From: Euborellia annulipes | Taxonomy: Eukaryota; Arthropoda; Insecta; Dermaptera; Anisolabididae | Length of the DNA stretch: 64,000 nucleotides | Assembly: GCA_023213315.1 (NCBI GenBank) | Contig: JAKCPI010014297.1 | Location: forward strand, 1-64,000 | Direction: 5' to 3' | Shown: positions 32,586 through 44,100 of the stretch, one piece after another | How positions within the stretch are numbered: position 1 is the stretch's first letter | Layout of the letters: each line of letters starts with the position of its first letter | Program-made: the position numbers and the translations under genes | Notes under the pieces: model-generated | The model's database searches: none | What the model saw: the letters and a program-made list of their open reading frames with translations, nothing else | What the model was told of the DNA's origin: nothing

Positions 32586-35500
32586 ATGAACGAAGAAAAG
32601 GCTATAAAAATAGGTCACTAGTTCTTTTTAGTTTTGAGTTTCTTGGATATTTCTTTTTTCAAATCATTATTTGAAAAATTTATTTATTTTTATCTATTTT
32701 TTTTACAGAAAATTCTTTTATATTAAGTGAAAAGAAAATCATTAATACTGGCGATTGTTCAAAAATTGAGGAAATTCAGATTAAAGAAGAGAAAAAACAA
32801 TGTTTAATGGCTTTTAATAATTTAAATGATCATATGAAAACACATGAAGAGGGAGGAGAGAAAATAGATTTTCAACATGTTAATAAATCAACCTCTGAAA
32901 ACAGAATAATTGAACAAGGTTTATTTGTAATTTTTTTGTCTTTTAATTTGCCTTATGTAAGGATGGGCAGAGCAAGCTAAAAACAAATCACTGATTCTCT
33001 GACCCTCAAAACAATAATATATTAAAATGAAGAGAATAACCTTTAAATTCATTAATGGCTTGTTTATATATATATGGGTCATTCTACTAAAATGGGTTAA
33101 CTTCGCCTCCCCAGGGGTCCGCGAAAAATCTTTATACATTATATATATACACCAAGAAATTCATACTGATTGAAAAATCAAGCTTGGAGGGTGACATAAA
33201 ATGCTTACAGTTAGAAAGAGGTCCTCGAGAAAAAAAAGTTCAATAGAGGGTCTTCGAACTGCACGATTTTAAGAACCCCTGAGCTGGATGATTCGATAAC
33301 TCTTGAGTATTATGGTTTGCATGATCTAATTTAAATGAAAATTACTTCTGACTTAATTTTCTGCATATATTCTATTCTAACAATATATGCCCTAATTTAA
33401 TTTATAAAGAATGTAATATTTTAATATATTTAATTTGATTAACCATTTGTGTTCTTTTATAGGAAATTTATTAAAATCAATGAAAGAACAAATTAAAAAG
33501 AAATTAAGTAATAATAAAAAATGTGAAAAATGTCTTTTGAATTTTAACACTTGGACAGAATATGAAGAACACATTGAGTTTCATAGAAAAGAAAAAAATA
33601 TTTCTGAAGAATTTGAGTCTCAACCGCATGAGAATTCTAAAAAGAACAAATATGAAGATCATATCGAAATAAATCGAAAAGAAAATATTCCTGAAGAATG
33701 CGAGTTTCAATCTTTTGATCATAATTATGTCCGAAATGGTAATCTATCACAATATGATTTCGAATGTGACCGTTTTATATGCGTCTATTGCTTTCCCATT
33801 TTCCAATTATTAAGTTAAGATTAAAAACGCGATTTTAATACCCTTAATTGAATAATTTTCTGAAAATTTTCAGTTAAATGTCTACGACAAGTTTCACTTG
33901 CATCGTGGTTTCATAAAACCACACAATGATTTTGGCTTATATCTCGCAAACTAAACATATTTTGTGCACCATAGTAGAATACAAAATTATAGAGTATTAA
34001 ATTTGCTAAAATTTGGTTAATAAATCGAATTTATAAACTCAACATTAACCGAGAAACGACCTAACGAATTTTCTCTTTTTTTTTTTACTTTCAAGAAACT
34101 TGGTCTAACTTTGATCGGCCGTACCTCCGTTAATATTGGGTCTACATATTCGTTTTAACAACCAAATTTTAGCTAATTTAATTATCTACGCCCGGGAGCC
34201 GTGGCTCAGTGAGAAGACATTAGCTTCTCGCACCGGAGTCCCGGGTTCGCTTCCCATCCTAAGCGAGAAAAATTTATTTCATTTGATTTGACTACAAATC
34301 ATTTGAAATAAATAGGGATGGGGTCTAAATGGCCTTAGATGCCGAGAAGGACCTTAAAAAAAAAAAAAAAAAAAAAAAAATCTACAACTTTGTATTGTAC
34401 TATGGTGCAGAAAATATGCTTATGTCCGGGGTTCTTACTCAAAAATTCGAAAAATTGCTCTAGTTTCTACAAAAGCAAACTTTGATCAAAAAAATTATTT
34501 TTACCTTTATTTTTAGCGTAGGAAAAACGATATGCAGAAGCCAGACCCAAAAATCTTGTTGCCCGGTGTAGTTAATTTTTGATTGTTGACGTTGCGTCAG
34601 AAACGTAAAAACAAAGTTGAAATTGATTCTTAATTTAATATGGTTGCCATTCAATATTACTTTACTCTATATTATCATAATATACAAAAACACAAATTCA
34701 AATTTTTGTTCGACTTCACTAATGAATTTTTTTTTTTTCAGAGGATTCTTGTATATTAAAAATTAACCAGAATTGTTCACAAAATAAAGAGATTCCTAAA
34801 AAAGTTAGCGAAAGAAAAAACATTACAAATAATAGAAAAAGCCAAAATTCAAAAGGTAATTAATTTAATTATTTTAAATTACAAAAATGCTTAAAGCTGC
34901 CTTCCCATGGCCCGTGAAATTACGGGCCAAAAGGCTCTGGGAAGGATCCCGTACGGTAAATCATATCAATTAAAATTTTTTGACATCTTTAATCAACGTT
35001 TTGCATACATCACGGACAATTCTTTATTTAAAATTTGGATAGAGACTTTAAAAAGATATGCAAGGCTACAAGGTTGAAATCTTATTTTTACGTACTTTTT
35101 ATTTCTATTGTATATATAGAAACAATTTCTTAGATACAGGGTTTATTTTCAGTTTATTAATAATTATTTTTTTGCCAAATTTTTTGGATTGTGGTGCACT
35201 CGCGGATTTGAAATATGAAAGGTGTTGTCCCTTTACCTATCAAGATCAAGGTATTATCTTTCACAAGCTGATTATTTTTGAGAAACAGGATGAATAAAGA
35301 AGAGCAGCTAGTATTTGTTTCATTTATTTAAGGCCTATTAAGCTGACGTTTCGGTCTCGGTCGAGAGTCAATCACCTGTAGTCGATTAGACGCATCACAC
35401 TTTATTATGACTTAATGGTTATGAATTATATAATTGAGTTTTTTGAAATTTTGTCTCATATTGACAGCCCATAAGCTCTGAGGATGGTCTCGGACCGAAA

Positions 35501-37039
35501 CGTCAGCTTAATGGGCCTTAAATAAATAAATACTAGCTGCTCTTCTTTATTCATCTTGTTTCTCAATAATTTTATCCAGCTATAAATCTACTTTTCTCAA
35601 TTGATTATTTTTTTTGGCATCTTTAATTTATTTTTTTAATTCTTTACAAGTCCCCCAATCAACCGATATTTTCTTTCTATCCTCTTTGGAAAGAAAGAGG
35701 ATGCAGCCCAATCCAATATGCTCTTTGAAGGCTGAAGTTGGCAGGGTGGATCCCCGCCGAAACGTTCCAATAGAGCGTTTTTAATTATTAAATAGAGGTT
35801 CAATTATTGGCTGCATCCTCTTTCACTTCAAACATATTATCTACAGCCACGATCTGCTATTCACTTTTCCTTTTTTTTCTAGATTCATTCGTATCTGTGT
35901 CGATGACGAAACAGGAAGAAGAAATAACATTTAAATGTGAGATCTGTTTATTATTATTCAATAATCCTAATGATTATAACAAACATATGAATATACATCA
36001 AAATGAGGAAATAATATTAAATAATTCTGATGATATTACAAATGTTCAAGAAGAAATTCGTAAATATTTACATATAAAAATGAAACAAAATAATGAGATG
36101 AAATTTGAATGCAAATTTTGTCCTGAAACATTTGACGAAAGAAAAGATTTTGTCAATCATTTATCCATTCATAGTGAAAAGAATCCTTTTATTTGTATTA
36201 AATGTGAGAAGGAATTTAAATGTTTATTATATTTGAGTAAACATTATAAAAGAATCCATAATGACCAACATAATAATAAATGCGACGAATGTGATCAAAG
36301 TTTCTATTCAAAAGGCAGACTTCGAACACATCAATCTTTAGTGCATAATCATGAGAAACCTTTTAAATGTGATCAATGTGATAAAACTTATTGTAATGCA
36401 GAATCGGTTCTGATTCACAAAAACTTTCATGCTGGAATTACTTTTCAATGTAAATTATGTCCAAAAGTTTATGCTAATAAAATAGGCCTCTACACCCATA
36501 TGCGACATGCGCATATTAAAAATGCAAATTTCAAGTGCCAAATATGTCTTAAACTATTTTTCACTAAAAGAGCTTTAAATTTGCATTGGATTATTCACAC
36601 TGGCGAAAGGCCAAACAAATGTAATGAATGTGATAAAAGTTATAGATTAAAAGGGGATCTTAACACGCATATAAGAACAGTGCACAGGCAAGAGAAGCCT
36701 TACCAATGCTCGATTTGTCAAAAATGTTTTGCATTTAAGCATACTTTGATTCGCCATTTCGTTACACATTCAGAAGAGAAGCCATTTAGTTGCGACGAAT
36801 GTAATATTACATTTAAAGAAGAAGAATATTTGAAAAAGCATATTAAATTTGTGCATCACAAATATAAGCCATTTAAATGTTTGGAATGTGATAAAAATTT
36901 TTCATCTAGACCAGGTTTGAACACTCATATTATCACTATACATAGGAAAGAAAAAAATTTTTTATGTGAAATTTGTTCAAAAACATTTGGACAAAAAAGC
37001 TCATTAATGACCCATAAAAAATTTCATTGCCAATCTTGA
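32586..37039 (+). CDS. ZNF-F: 12-finger C2H2 protein, paralogue of ZNF-E
   Basis: Exons are 32586-32613, 32709-32918, 33463-33738, 34742-34855 and 35883-37039. All junctions are phase 1, giving about 594 residues. Exon 1 (MNEEKAIKI) and exon 2 (IKEE, then LMAFNNLNDH) match ZNF-E. Exon 3 carries one CEKCLLNF finger and an internally repeated EDHIEI/EEHIEF segment. Exon 4 is a short basic linker. The last exon has 12 fingers and ends with the FGQKSSLMTHKKFHC finger. The open frame appears to start at 35807 but that part is repeat and intron; the real acceptor is at 35881-35882. The exon 1 donor GTCACT is weak. It is a probable nuclear DNA-binding regulator with unknown target. Confidence 0.8.
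34190..34380 (+). mobile_element. Young tRNA-derived SINE
   Basis: Nearly identical to 25947-26139 apart from two transitions, with a poly-A tail of about 26. ATCTAC flanks both ends as a short target duplication. It lies in a ZNF-F intron. Confidence 0.9.
35275..35575. mobile_element. Inverted-repeat element with hammerhead-like core
   Basis: Arms of about 85 bp (35280-35352 and 35497-35572) are inverted copies running through GATGAATAAAGAAGAGCAGC and AAGCTGACGTTTCGGTC. On the plus strand, TAAGCT (35472-35477), CTGAGGA, GGTC-TCG-GACC, GAAAC, GTC and AGCTTA (35505-35510) lie in the order of a hammerhead ribozyme. The outer stem pairs over six bases. This resembles a non-autonomous Penelope-like terminal structure. 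Confidence 0.6.
35690..35825. mobile_element. Inverted-repeat element with hammerhead-like core
   Basis: GAAAGAGGATGCAGCC (about 35690) and GGCTGCATCCTCTTTC (about 35808) face each other. Between them are GGCTGAAGT, a GGC-A-GGG / CCC-C-GCC stem, then GAAACGTTCC. The core has one departure from consensus. It ends just before the ZNF-F finger exon. Confidence 0.5.
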
Positions 37040-37079
37040 TTTGTTTAACAATTATTTGTTACCTTCGGTGGACTTGGCG

Positions 37080-37668
37080 TTTCTCTTACCTATGTATATA
37101 GAGAGAGAAAGTATTGGATTCATGTCAAAAATTCGATGTCAAGATTTTGACTGATATACACGTTTTGAGGTCCCCTGAATCCAAAAAAGTGGTTTTCGCG
37201 ACATGGTCTGTCTGTGTGTGTGTCTGTGAACAAAATATCTCAAGAACGAAAGAGCTAGGAGGTTGAAATTTTATATTTAAGTTAGGCACCCCCATGGGAC
37301 GTGACACGAAGCTTTTGAACAAAATCGACCAAAGAAGTCCATCGATTTTCTCAAAATTCGCCCCAATGATTTTTTTTTTTATTTCAAAGATCAATTATAT
37401 TTTAGATTCTCTTATAAAATGTTTATTCTCATTTTGTCATTGAAATCTTCTGAAGACCACTTTACTCTTGTACTCCATAGAAAAAATAGGAGAAATGGTT
37501 GCCATGGTATCAAAATATAAATATTTTCACATTGGCCTACTTTTAAATTTTACATCTTAAAAATCGAATGTACCGTACTGTCGGAAATTAAATACATGTC
37601 GACACAAAAAATCTGGTGTGACAAGCACAGAATACAACTTTCGATTACCGAAGGTACACCAGATTTTT
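37080..37668 (+). mobile_element. ACTTTCTCTTACC-family element
   Basis: Starts TTCTCTTACCTATG, then GAGAGAAAGTATTGGATTC, a short TG tract, and GAGCTAGGAGGTTGAAATTT. It ends in an internally deleted version of the terminal hairpin (AATCTGGTGTGAC ... ACACCAGATTTTT). It begins about 40 bp after the ZNF-F stop codon. Confidence 0.8.
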
Positions 37669-37859
37669 ATTTAAGCCATTTGGTATCCAGGACGCTAGCA
37701 ACTACAGCAGGGCCCGAGGGCAATATTCTTTTTGACTTTTTGTTAATTTTTTACTCTCTTATTTTTTTTTAAATTTGATTAGTTAAATACTTTTATCATG
37801 TTTAAAGTAGCCCTATATATAAAATATTAAATATAATATTAATATATATATAGAGGATA

Positions 37860-38125
37860 CATGGGCGTAGCCAGGGGGAGGCAGGGAGGGGCCTTTGCGC
37901 CCCCCTGGCTAGCCCTAAAAATAAAAAAAAAAACAAATATATATATATATATATTTCCCATTGGGAATTTTTTTTTAACGCCGCAATCCACTACATTAAT
38001 TTAATTTTTTTTATTTAAATAAATAATTATTAATCTATATATATATATTAATTGCAAACCCCCCCCATCTCGCTCTAACGAGGGGTTGGCCCCCCCCCCT
38101 AACAAGATGTCTGGCTACGCCCATG
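37860..38125. mobile_element. hAT-like MITE with 8-bp TSD
   Basis: Ends CATGGGCGTAGCCAG and CTGGCTACGCCCATG are perfect inverted copies. AGAGGATA is duplicated at 37852-37859 and 38126-38133. It is 266 bp, with G and C runs near the ends. Confidence 0.95.
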
Positions 38126-38229
38126 AGAGGATATGTGTTATATAAATATAATTTTTAAATAAATAAATATATAATTTTTATGAATTTATTGAAGAAAATA
38201 TAAAAAATTTAACATTAATATAAAAATAT

Positions 38230-40666
38230 TTATTTTTTTAATATTTTATACATTTTTTTGTCCAAATCTTCTGATCTCATTTTCATTTCATTCTTTAGTT
38301 CTTTAGCTAATAAGAAATCAGTAGGAAAGTTTAAATTTTCTTCAATTGTTCTTTCGATTTCTTCAATATTATTTTTTATTCTATTTAATTCGGAAAATTT
38401 AGATAATATTGATAAGTTTTTATTATCTAAAGAATTTGCTTTCGTATATTTACTCTAAAAATGAGAAAAAATTAATATAATTGATTATTAAAATATTTAC
38501 TTCAGTGCATGGTGAAAAAGCCTTCATTTCTCCCCTGGGAGCTGAAAGATCGTAAGCTCCAGGAAATTGAACTTACCTCATCAATCATTTTATCTGTATG
38601 CTTAATTTTAGATTCAACTAAAGGAATGGCATTTTTTCTATCTTTATTTAAAATTTGATGCTCTTCAAATTCACTTCGTAATTTTGAAATATCTCTAAAA
38701 AAAAAGAAAAAGTATGATTTTTCAAACAAACATTTCGACCAGGCGTAGAAGAATGGACTGATTGAGTTAACGAAGCAGAGCAAACATCAATACACCAGCC
38801 AATAAATCCTTCCCTAAATCTCAAGGCAAATTCAAGCCAATCCATTCAATAACGCTTCGAATTTGGGAGTAGGCAGATTAAGGCTCCGAAATTAATCAAA
38901 ACAGAACACCAACACACACAAACAACCTCTTTCTAAACCTCAGAGGCAAATCCACACCTCTGAGACATTCACTGACCATACCTTTCTGCAATTTTTTTGC
39001 TCAACCAGAAAAAATTTATGAATAGACATAATGCTTAAAAAAAATCGCTTTATATTCATTGTACGTTTTCAGACGCACTTTAAAAAAATATCATGTAAAA
39101 ACCCATACACATGAATATATATATATATTCACCTGTGCAAGCAGACCCCAATCCTCCACCAAGGCAGAGAAAATAGAGCTTCTAGAGATTTTTTCATTAA
39201 AAATGAATGGATTTTTTTTAAATATTAAGCATTAAACCAAAAAAAACCCATGTCCTGCTTAAAGGCAAACATGAAATCATTTATAACCCGCCTTCGCAGA
39301 GGGTTGCGCCACGGATATTGATATATATATATATACAATATCTACCATCCTCTACAATATATATAAAAATTAAAGAGGAAAATGCCTTATTTCTTTGAAT
39401 AGTGGGTGGGCAAAGTTGTGCGCTCGTCTTAGTCCGACCGTTTATTTTTTTCGAACCACTTTCCATGGGCACGAAATTTTTTTTTTGGACACACTAATTT
39501 GGACTGAAAGATGAATAGTTCGAATTATCGAGATTCGACTGTATATATACATTGCCCTTTAGTTGTTAGTTAAAATGTAATTTACTCAACCTTACCTTTC
39601 AAAATGTTTTAAATTTATTAATAATTCATTTTTTGAATGTTTATAAAATTCTATTCTTCTTTTAATCATTGTATTCATTAAATGTATTTTTTTTATTTGC
39701 ATTTCAATATCTTTTTTTTCTAAAAATGATTGAATATTATTTTGCGATGAGTACCATCTGACTAACTGAAAAAATACCATTATTTAATTATAGTAGCTTT
39801 ATATTATGAGAATATTTACACACTCGAAAATATGTTTAAAATCAATGAAAACTACTCACCTGTTCATATTCTATAAGTGTTAATAATCGTTTTCTTAATG
39901 GAGATTCATCTAAACTAGAAAGATGAAAATGTTTTAAAATTGTATCAATGTTTTCACCTGAAATAAATGAAAAAAAAATTTAAATCAAGGTTGTATCAAG
40001 TAGGGTTGTCTTTTAGATAAATAATATTGTTGGGCAATTAGAAAGAATTCTGAAATGAGGGAAAGACATCCGTGATTTGGCTAACACGGGTGATAAGCAC
40101 CCATTTTAGTGCTCAAATCAAAGAGCAACGCGAACAAATCTTTGGAGATGTTAATGTTAAATTTAAAACAGGTGAACATTATTGCACTTATCAGAAAAAT
40201 AAATTAAAGTGTTACATGGAGTTGTTATGAATATCGTCTGTCATTTGAAGGGTTTAAAAAGGCTGAACAAAGCAAATGTTCGCCGAACCCCAACTACTTT
40301 GCACAGGATCTTGTGGCTTAAACAGCTAATTCGAAATTACTAAACACATGATTCTTTTATTGATTAATTTTTATTTTAACATTGAATTCTATTGTTCTCT
40401 CCTTTGATTGTGTCAAATATTATTAAAATTCCATTCCGATCTCTTGTGAAAATGAAACTCACACGTTATTCAAAAGAAAAAAAAAAGTTTTTTATAAAAA
40501 CTATGTGATTTATTAAATTTTACAAAAAAGATTTCTGACTATTTTTAGAAAAGCAATTAGAATTAAATTTCAAAAATTAATAATTACCCAAATATAAATA
40601 ATGTTCATTTATAAAGTTTAATTCTTCAAATGACGAATGAAAAGCTAAATTACTGCTTTCATCCAT
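38230..40666 (-). CDS. Coiled-coil protein, HAUS1-like
   Basis: There are five exons on the minus strand: 40666-40588, 39957-39860, 39765-39596, 38694-38577 and 38454-38230. Phases match, giving 229 residues. The product is charged and helical throughout, with heptad-like stretches and no membrane segment. The C-terminal part (IEEIERTIEENLNFPTDFLL, then AKELKNEMKMRSEDLDKKM) resembles the last helix of HAUS1. There, a short Pro-containing turn is followed by a Leu-Ala helix. HAUS1 is a subunit of the augmin complex, which nucleates microtubules from existing ones in the spindle. It is slightly shorter than vertebrate HAUS1 (about 278). The gene call is firm; the family assignment is tentative and rests on pattern alone. 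Confidence 0.75.
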
Positions 40667-41160
40667 AATTAAAAAAGTCAAAAAGAAAACAATTAATATA
40701 ATAAACGAATAGGATAATTCAGTTCAATCCCATTGATAGATCTTATCCAGGAAATCTGATCTTTTCTGGATCTTTTTTTGTTCCCTGATCTGATAGAAAT
40801 AAAAAGCGCCGTTGACAAATTTGAATTGGACATACCTCCCTGGTCATCCAAGTCATTCGACCATTACAATTTTTATACCAAAGGGCCACATCCTAATTAC
40901 TTAAAGCAACTTAAAAAACCTTTAAAATATTTATTAAATTATAATACTAAATTAAAATGAATAGCTGCTGATAAAATGAATTTGGAATTTGACTTGACTA
41001 GCCGAGTGGCCCAGCCTTGATTGATTGCAAATGGCGTCTTCTCAAATATTCCCTTCACTTGACAGTTGTCATTTATTCCTGAATGGCCAAAATATATCCT
41101 TTTATTTCAACGCGAGGACGTTTTAGACAATCACCACAATCGTTTTATATTACAGAAACG
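40667..41160. promoter_or_regulatory. Head-to-head intergenic region, HAUS1-like / RILPL
   Basis: 494 bp separate the divergent start codons. A 60-codon open frame at 40778-40960 lies inside but has no support. No repeat is evident, unlike most intergenic DNA here, which is compatible with a conserved promoter region. Confidence 0.35.
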
Positions 41161-44100
41161 ATGGCCGATGATGGATTCGATGAGGATCTCTCTGTATCCG
41201 TTGTCGACGTTTATGATCTCGCCTCTGAAATTGGAAAAGAATTTGAGAAATTAATCGATCAATTTGGAACCGATTCTGTTACCAGTCTAATGCCCAAGGT
41301 AAAAACTATTTCATTTTTTATATATTATTAATTGTTAGTTCCATTAAAAAAAAATAAAATTTATTTGTTGCATCACAAATTTTTTGATGATTCATAAATT
41401 TGCATAAATTAATAAATCTTTACATTATTTTATGATTAAACGATATTTATAGATTATTTCAGGATTATTTTGAGAGCTTTATGAAATATGATTCGATAAA
41501 TTAGAAGTTTAGGAAATAAATCGTCTTTATGTCCGCCTTAAAAATATTACCCATTTGGATACCAAATGGCTTAAATAAGATTGCCTGGACCCCCAATAGC
41601 TATATTTACAAATAACGAGGATCGTTTAAAGTTAAATGGCCTAAGTTGCCGAAAAGACTGCGTGTATATGGGTGTGTGAATGTGAGTATGAAAAGAAAAA
41701 AGTGTGAGTGATTTTAAAAATATTTTACATTTTTTTTCTGTAATGTAATGTATAAAAATGATTCGATTTTCATTAAATAGAGAATATCTTCTTAGTTATT
41801 ACAGTTATTATATTTTCAAACTAAGTTAAAGACACCCAAGAGTTTTTTTTTTCACCATGTGATTATTTCATTGTCTTAAACGAAAATGTAAATTCTTATT
41901 GGAAATTTTCTAGGTTTGTTCCTCAAAAGTTTCCATTAAAGATTTCAGATTTTTTTTTAACCAATGAAATGAAATAATTATTCAATCATGTTACTGTGTA
42001 CCAATAAAGATCTCAGAATTGAGTTGGTCAATTACTGGTAGTTGCAAAAGGCTAAACTTAGCTTAGGAAATGGTCAATGATAGGGGGCTTATAATTTTAA
42101 GACGGGTATTAATGACCAAATTGATTTTATGGACCATCATAATCACATTTGGTAATAATCTTTCAATCAAAAAAAGATAAATAAACAAAAATATATAGAG
42201 AAATTTCTGAGGAGGAGGCTAATAAACCTCTCCCAAAAATATTTACCGGGTATGATTTTAGTCTGGGATATCTTCCAATTGCCGGACCATGGACATCATA
42301 GCTCTTGGGACTATTCATTAAAAAAAAAAATTGAAATAAATTTTTGCTGCTTGGGACGATATGCGAACCCCTAGCCTATACCATCGTATTTCGGCCAAGG
42401 GGTACAAATTTATTATTTCAATGCTAAGAAGGAATATTTCACAAGAAGAATGGAGCCAAATTTTATTTTATTTAATTTAATAAAAATTCCTAATTACTTG
42501 CTAACGTTTCGGTTCGAACCATCTTCGGATCTGTAATTGTGTCTATGTTTTTATACAATACATTCAAACTATAATAGTTTGATCAATTTAATTATAAAGA
42601 CCGTCGTTCTATATCACTGGGATCGAAATATTTATAAATAAACGGATACTAAGATTTATTATTTTCCAGTATTTTTTTTTTTTTAAGTTCTTAAACCAAT
42701 GACTTTGAACATTTCATTTATATTTTAAGGCTATAAACTCTGAGGGAATGGGATCGGACAAAATTGATTATTTATTTAACATTTGCATTTAAGACCAACA
42801 CACTTACAGTTATATCTTATAATGAAAAAGGAATGTAGCCAGCCAGTTCAACGATCTAAATGATAGTTAGGCTCTTGCATTAAAATGAATACTAACTTAA
42901 ATGGAATGGGCGTAGCCCTGGAGTTAAACATTGACATTCCCTCCCTTATTTTTTGCATTTTGGACCATTTTCAACTGAAATGAAATCGCTGCAAAAACAT
43001 TTCCGATGAACATATTTGCTACCCAATTAAATAGTTTAAGAGCCTATCCGGGTGCTTCCCTTGGCTCACGGCCACCCGACCCTTGATTCTTGGAGGCCAA
43101 GAGACGTTTGGCCCGCTAACAAAAAATAAACATACTCACAAAGATTGCTAGGTGCTAGTCAACTTCCCGCCCCTCATTTTTCCTTCATTTAACTGTTCAG
43201 ATTCTCATTTAATGTATTTTGAATGAATAAATTAATCCGGAGCTGATGTTCAGGCAATTTATTTGGTTTAATTCCTTCATCTAAAGCCAACGTTTCGGGG
43301 CCAAAACGGCTCCTTCTTCAAGACCATGCGGTGTCAAAAAAACAATCAGTCTCAATTTTGTCATAAATGATTTATTTATTCATCTTTCTCAATAATTTAA
43401 ATCATTTTACTTATTAGTCAACAGACCTGATATGGGAATTGAATTCGATGTTAGGTCCATTTTCCTGGAGATCTTTCAAAAAAATTTATACATGCATTAA
43501 TAAATTAGAATCAATAAAAAATGCCATATATTTGTGGTTTGGGAGACGCCCTAAATCGCAGCGTTTACGAATTCGAAATCTTTTTGATTTCAGGTGATTG
43601 GCGCTTTAGAACAATTGGAGGCGCTGGCAACAAGAAATGAACGAGAAAACACAATCGTCGAAGAATTACGTTCAAGGATTGTCCAATTGGAAACCGAAAA
43701 AAGTTGAAAAAGCCGAAGACAGGCAACGATTCGAAAAGGTTTGTTTTTAATTTATTAGAATTATCTGTTACTCTGTTTTTGGCTTTAATATTGATATTTA
43801 CGAGAAATGTCAGGTAAATGAGTATGTCGGTAGCGACCATGAGTTACAATCTTCAAACTCAAGTTTTAATTAAATTTTCAAATTGGGTCAATCAATATTT
43901 TAATTTTATTTTCTCCGTGACATTTTCTAATGTCAAATTTTGACCTTTTGACTTAATTTTATCTTAGCCCTTATTATGTATGATAAAAGAAACTATTTAA
44001 CAAGATTACTGTTATTCAATTTATTGATAAAAACATCCTCTTCCAAGTTTATCTTTTATTTTTATACATATACATTCAAAAACTCATTTCATTCAGTAGG

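Noticed and set aside
35807..35882. Apparent N-terminus of the ZNF-F finger frame (MAASSFTSN ...)
   Set aside because: This part lies in an inverted-repeat element and intron. A TTTTTTCTAG acceptor at 35881-35882 in phase 1 fits the family.
40778..40960. 60-codon frame between the HAUS1-like and RILPL genes
   Set aside because: It has no domain, no splice context and no paralogue in the window. The region is better read as shared promoter.
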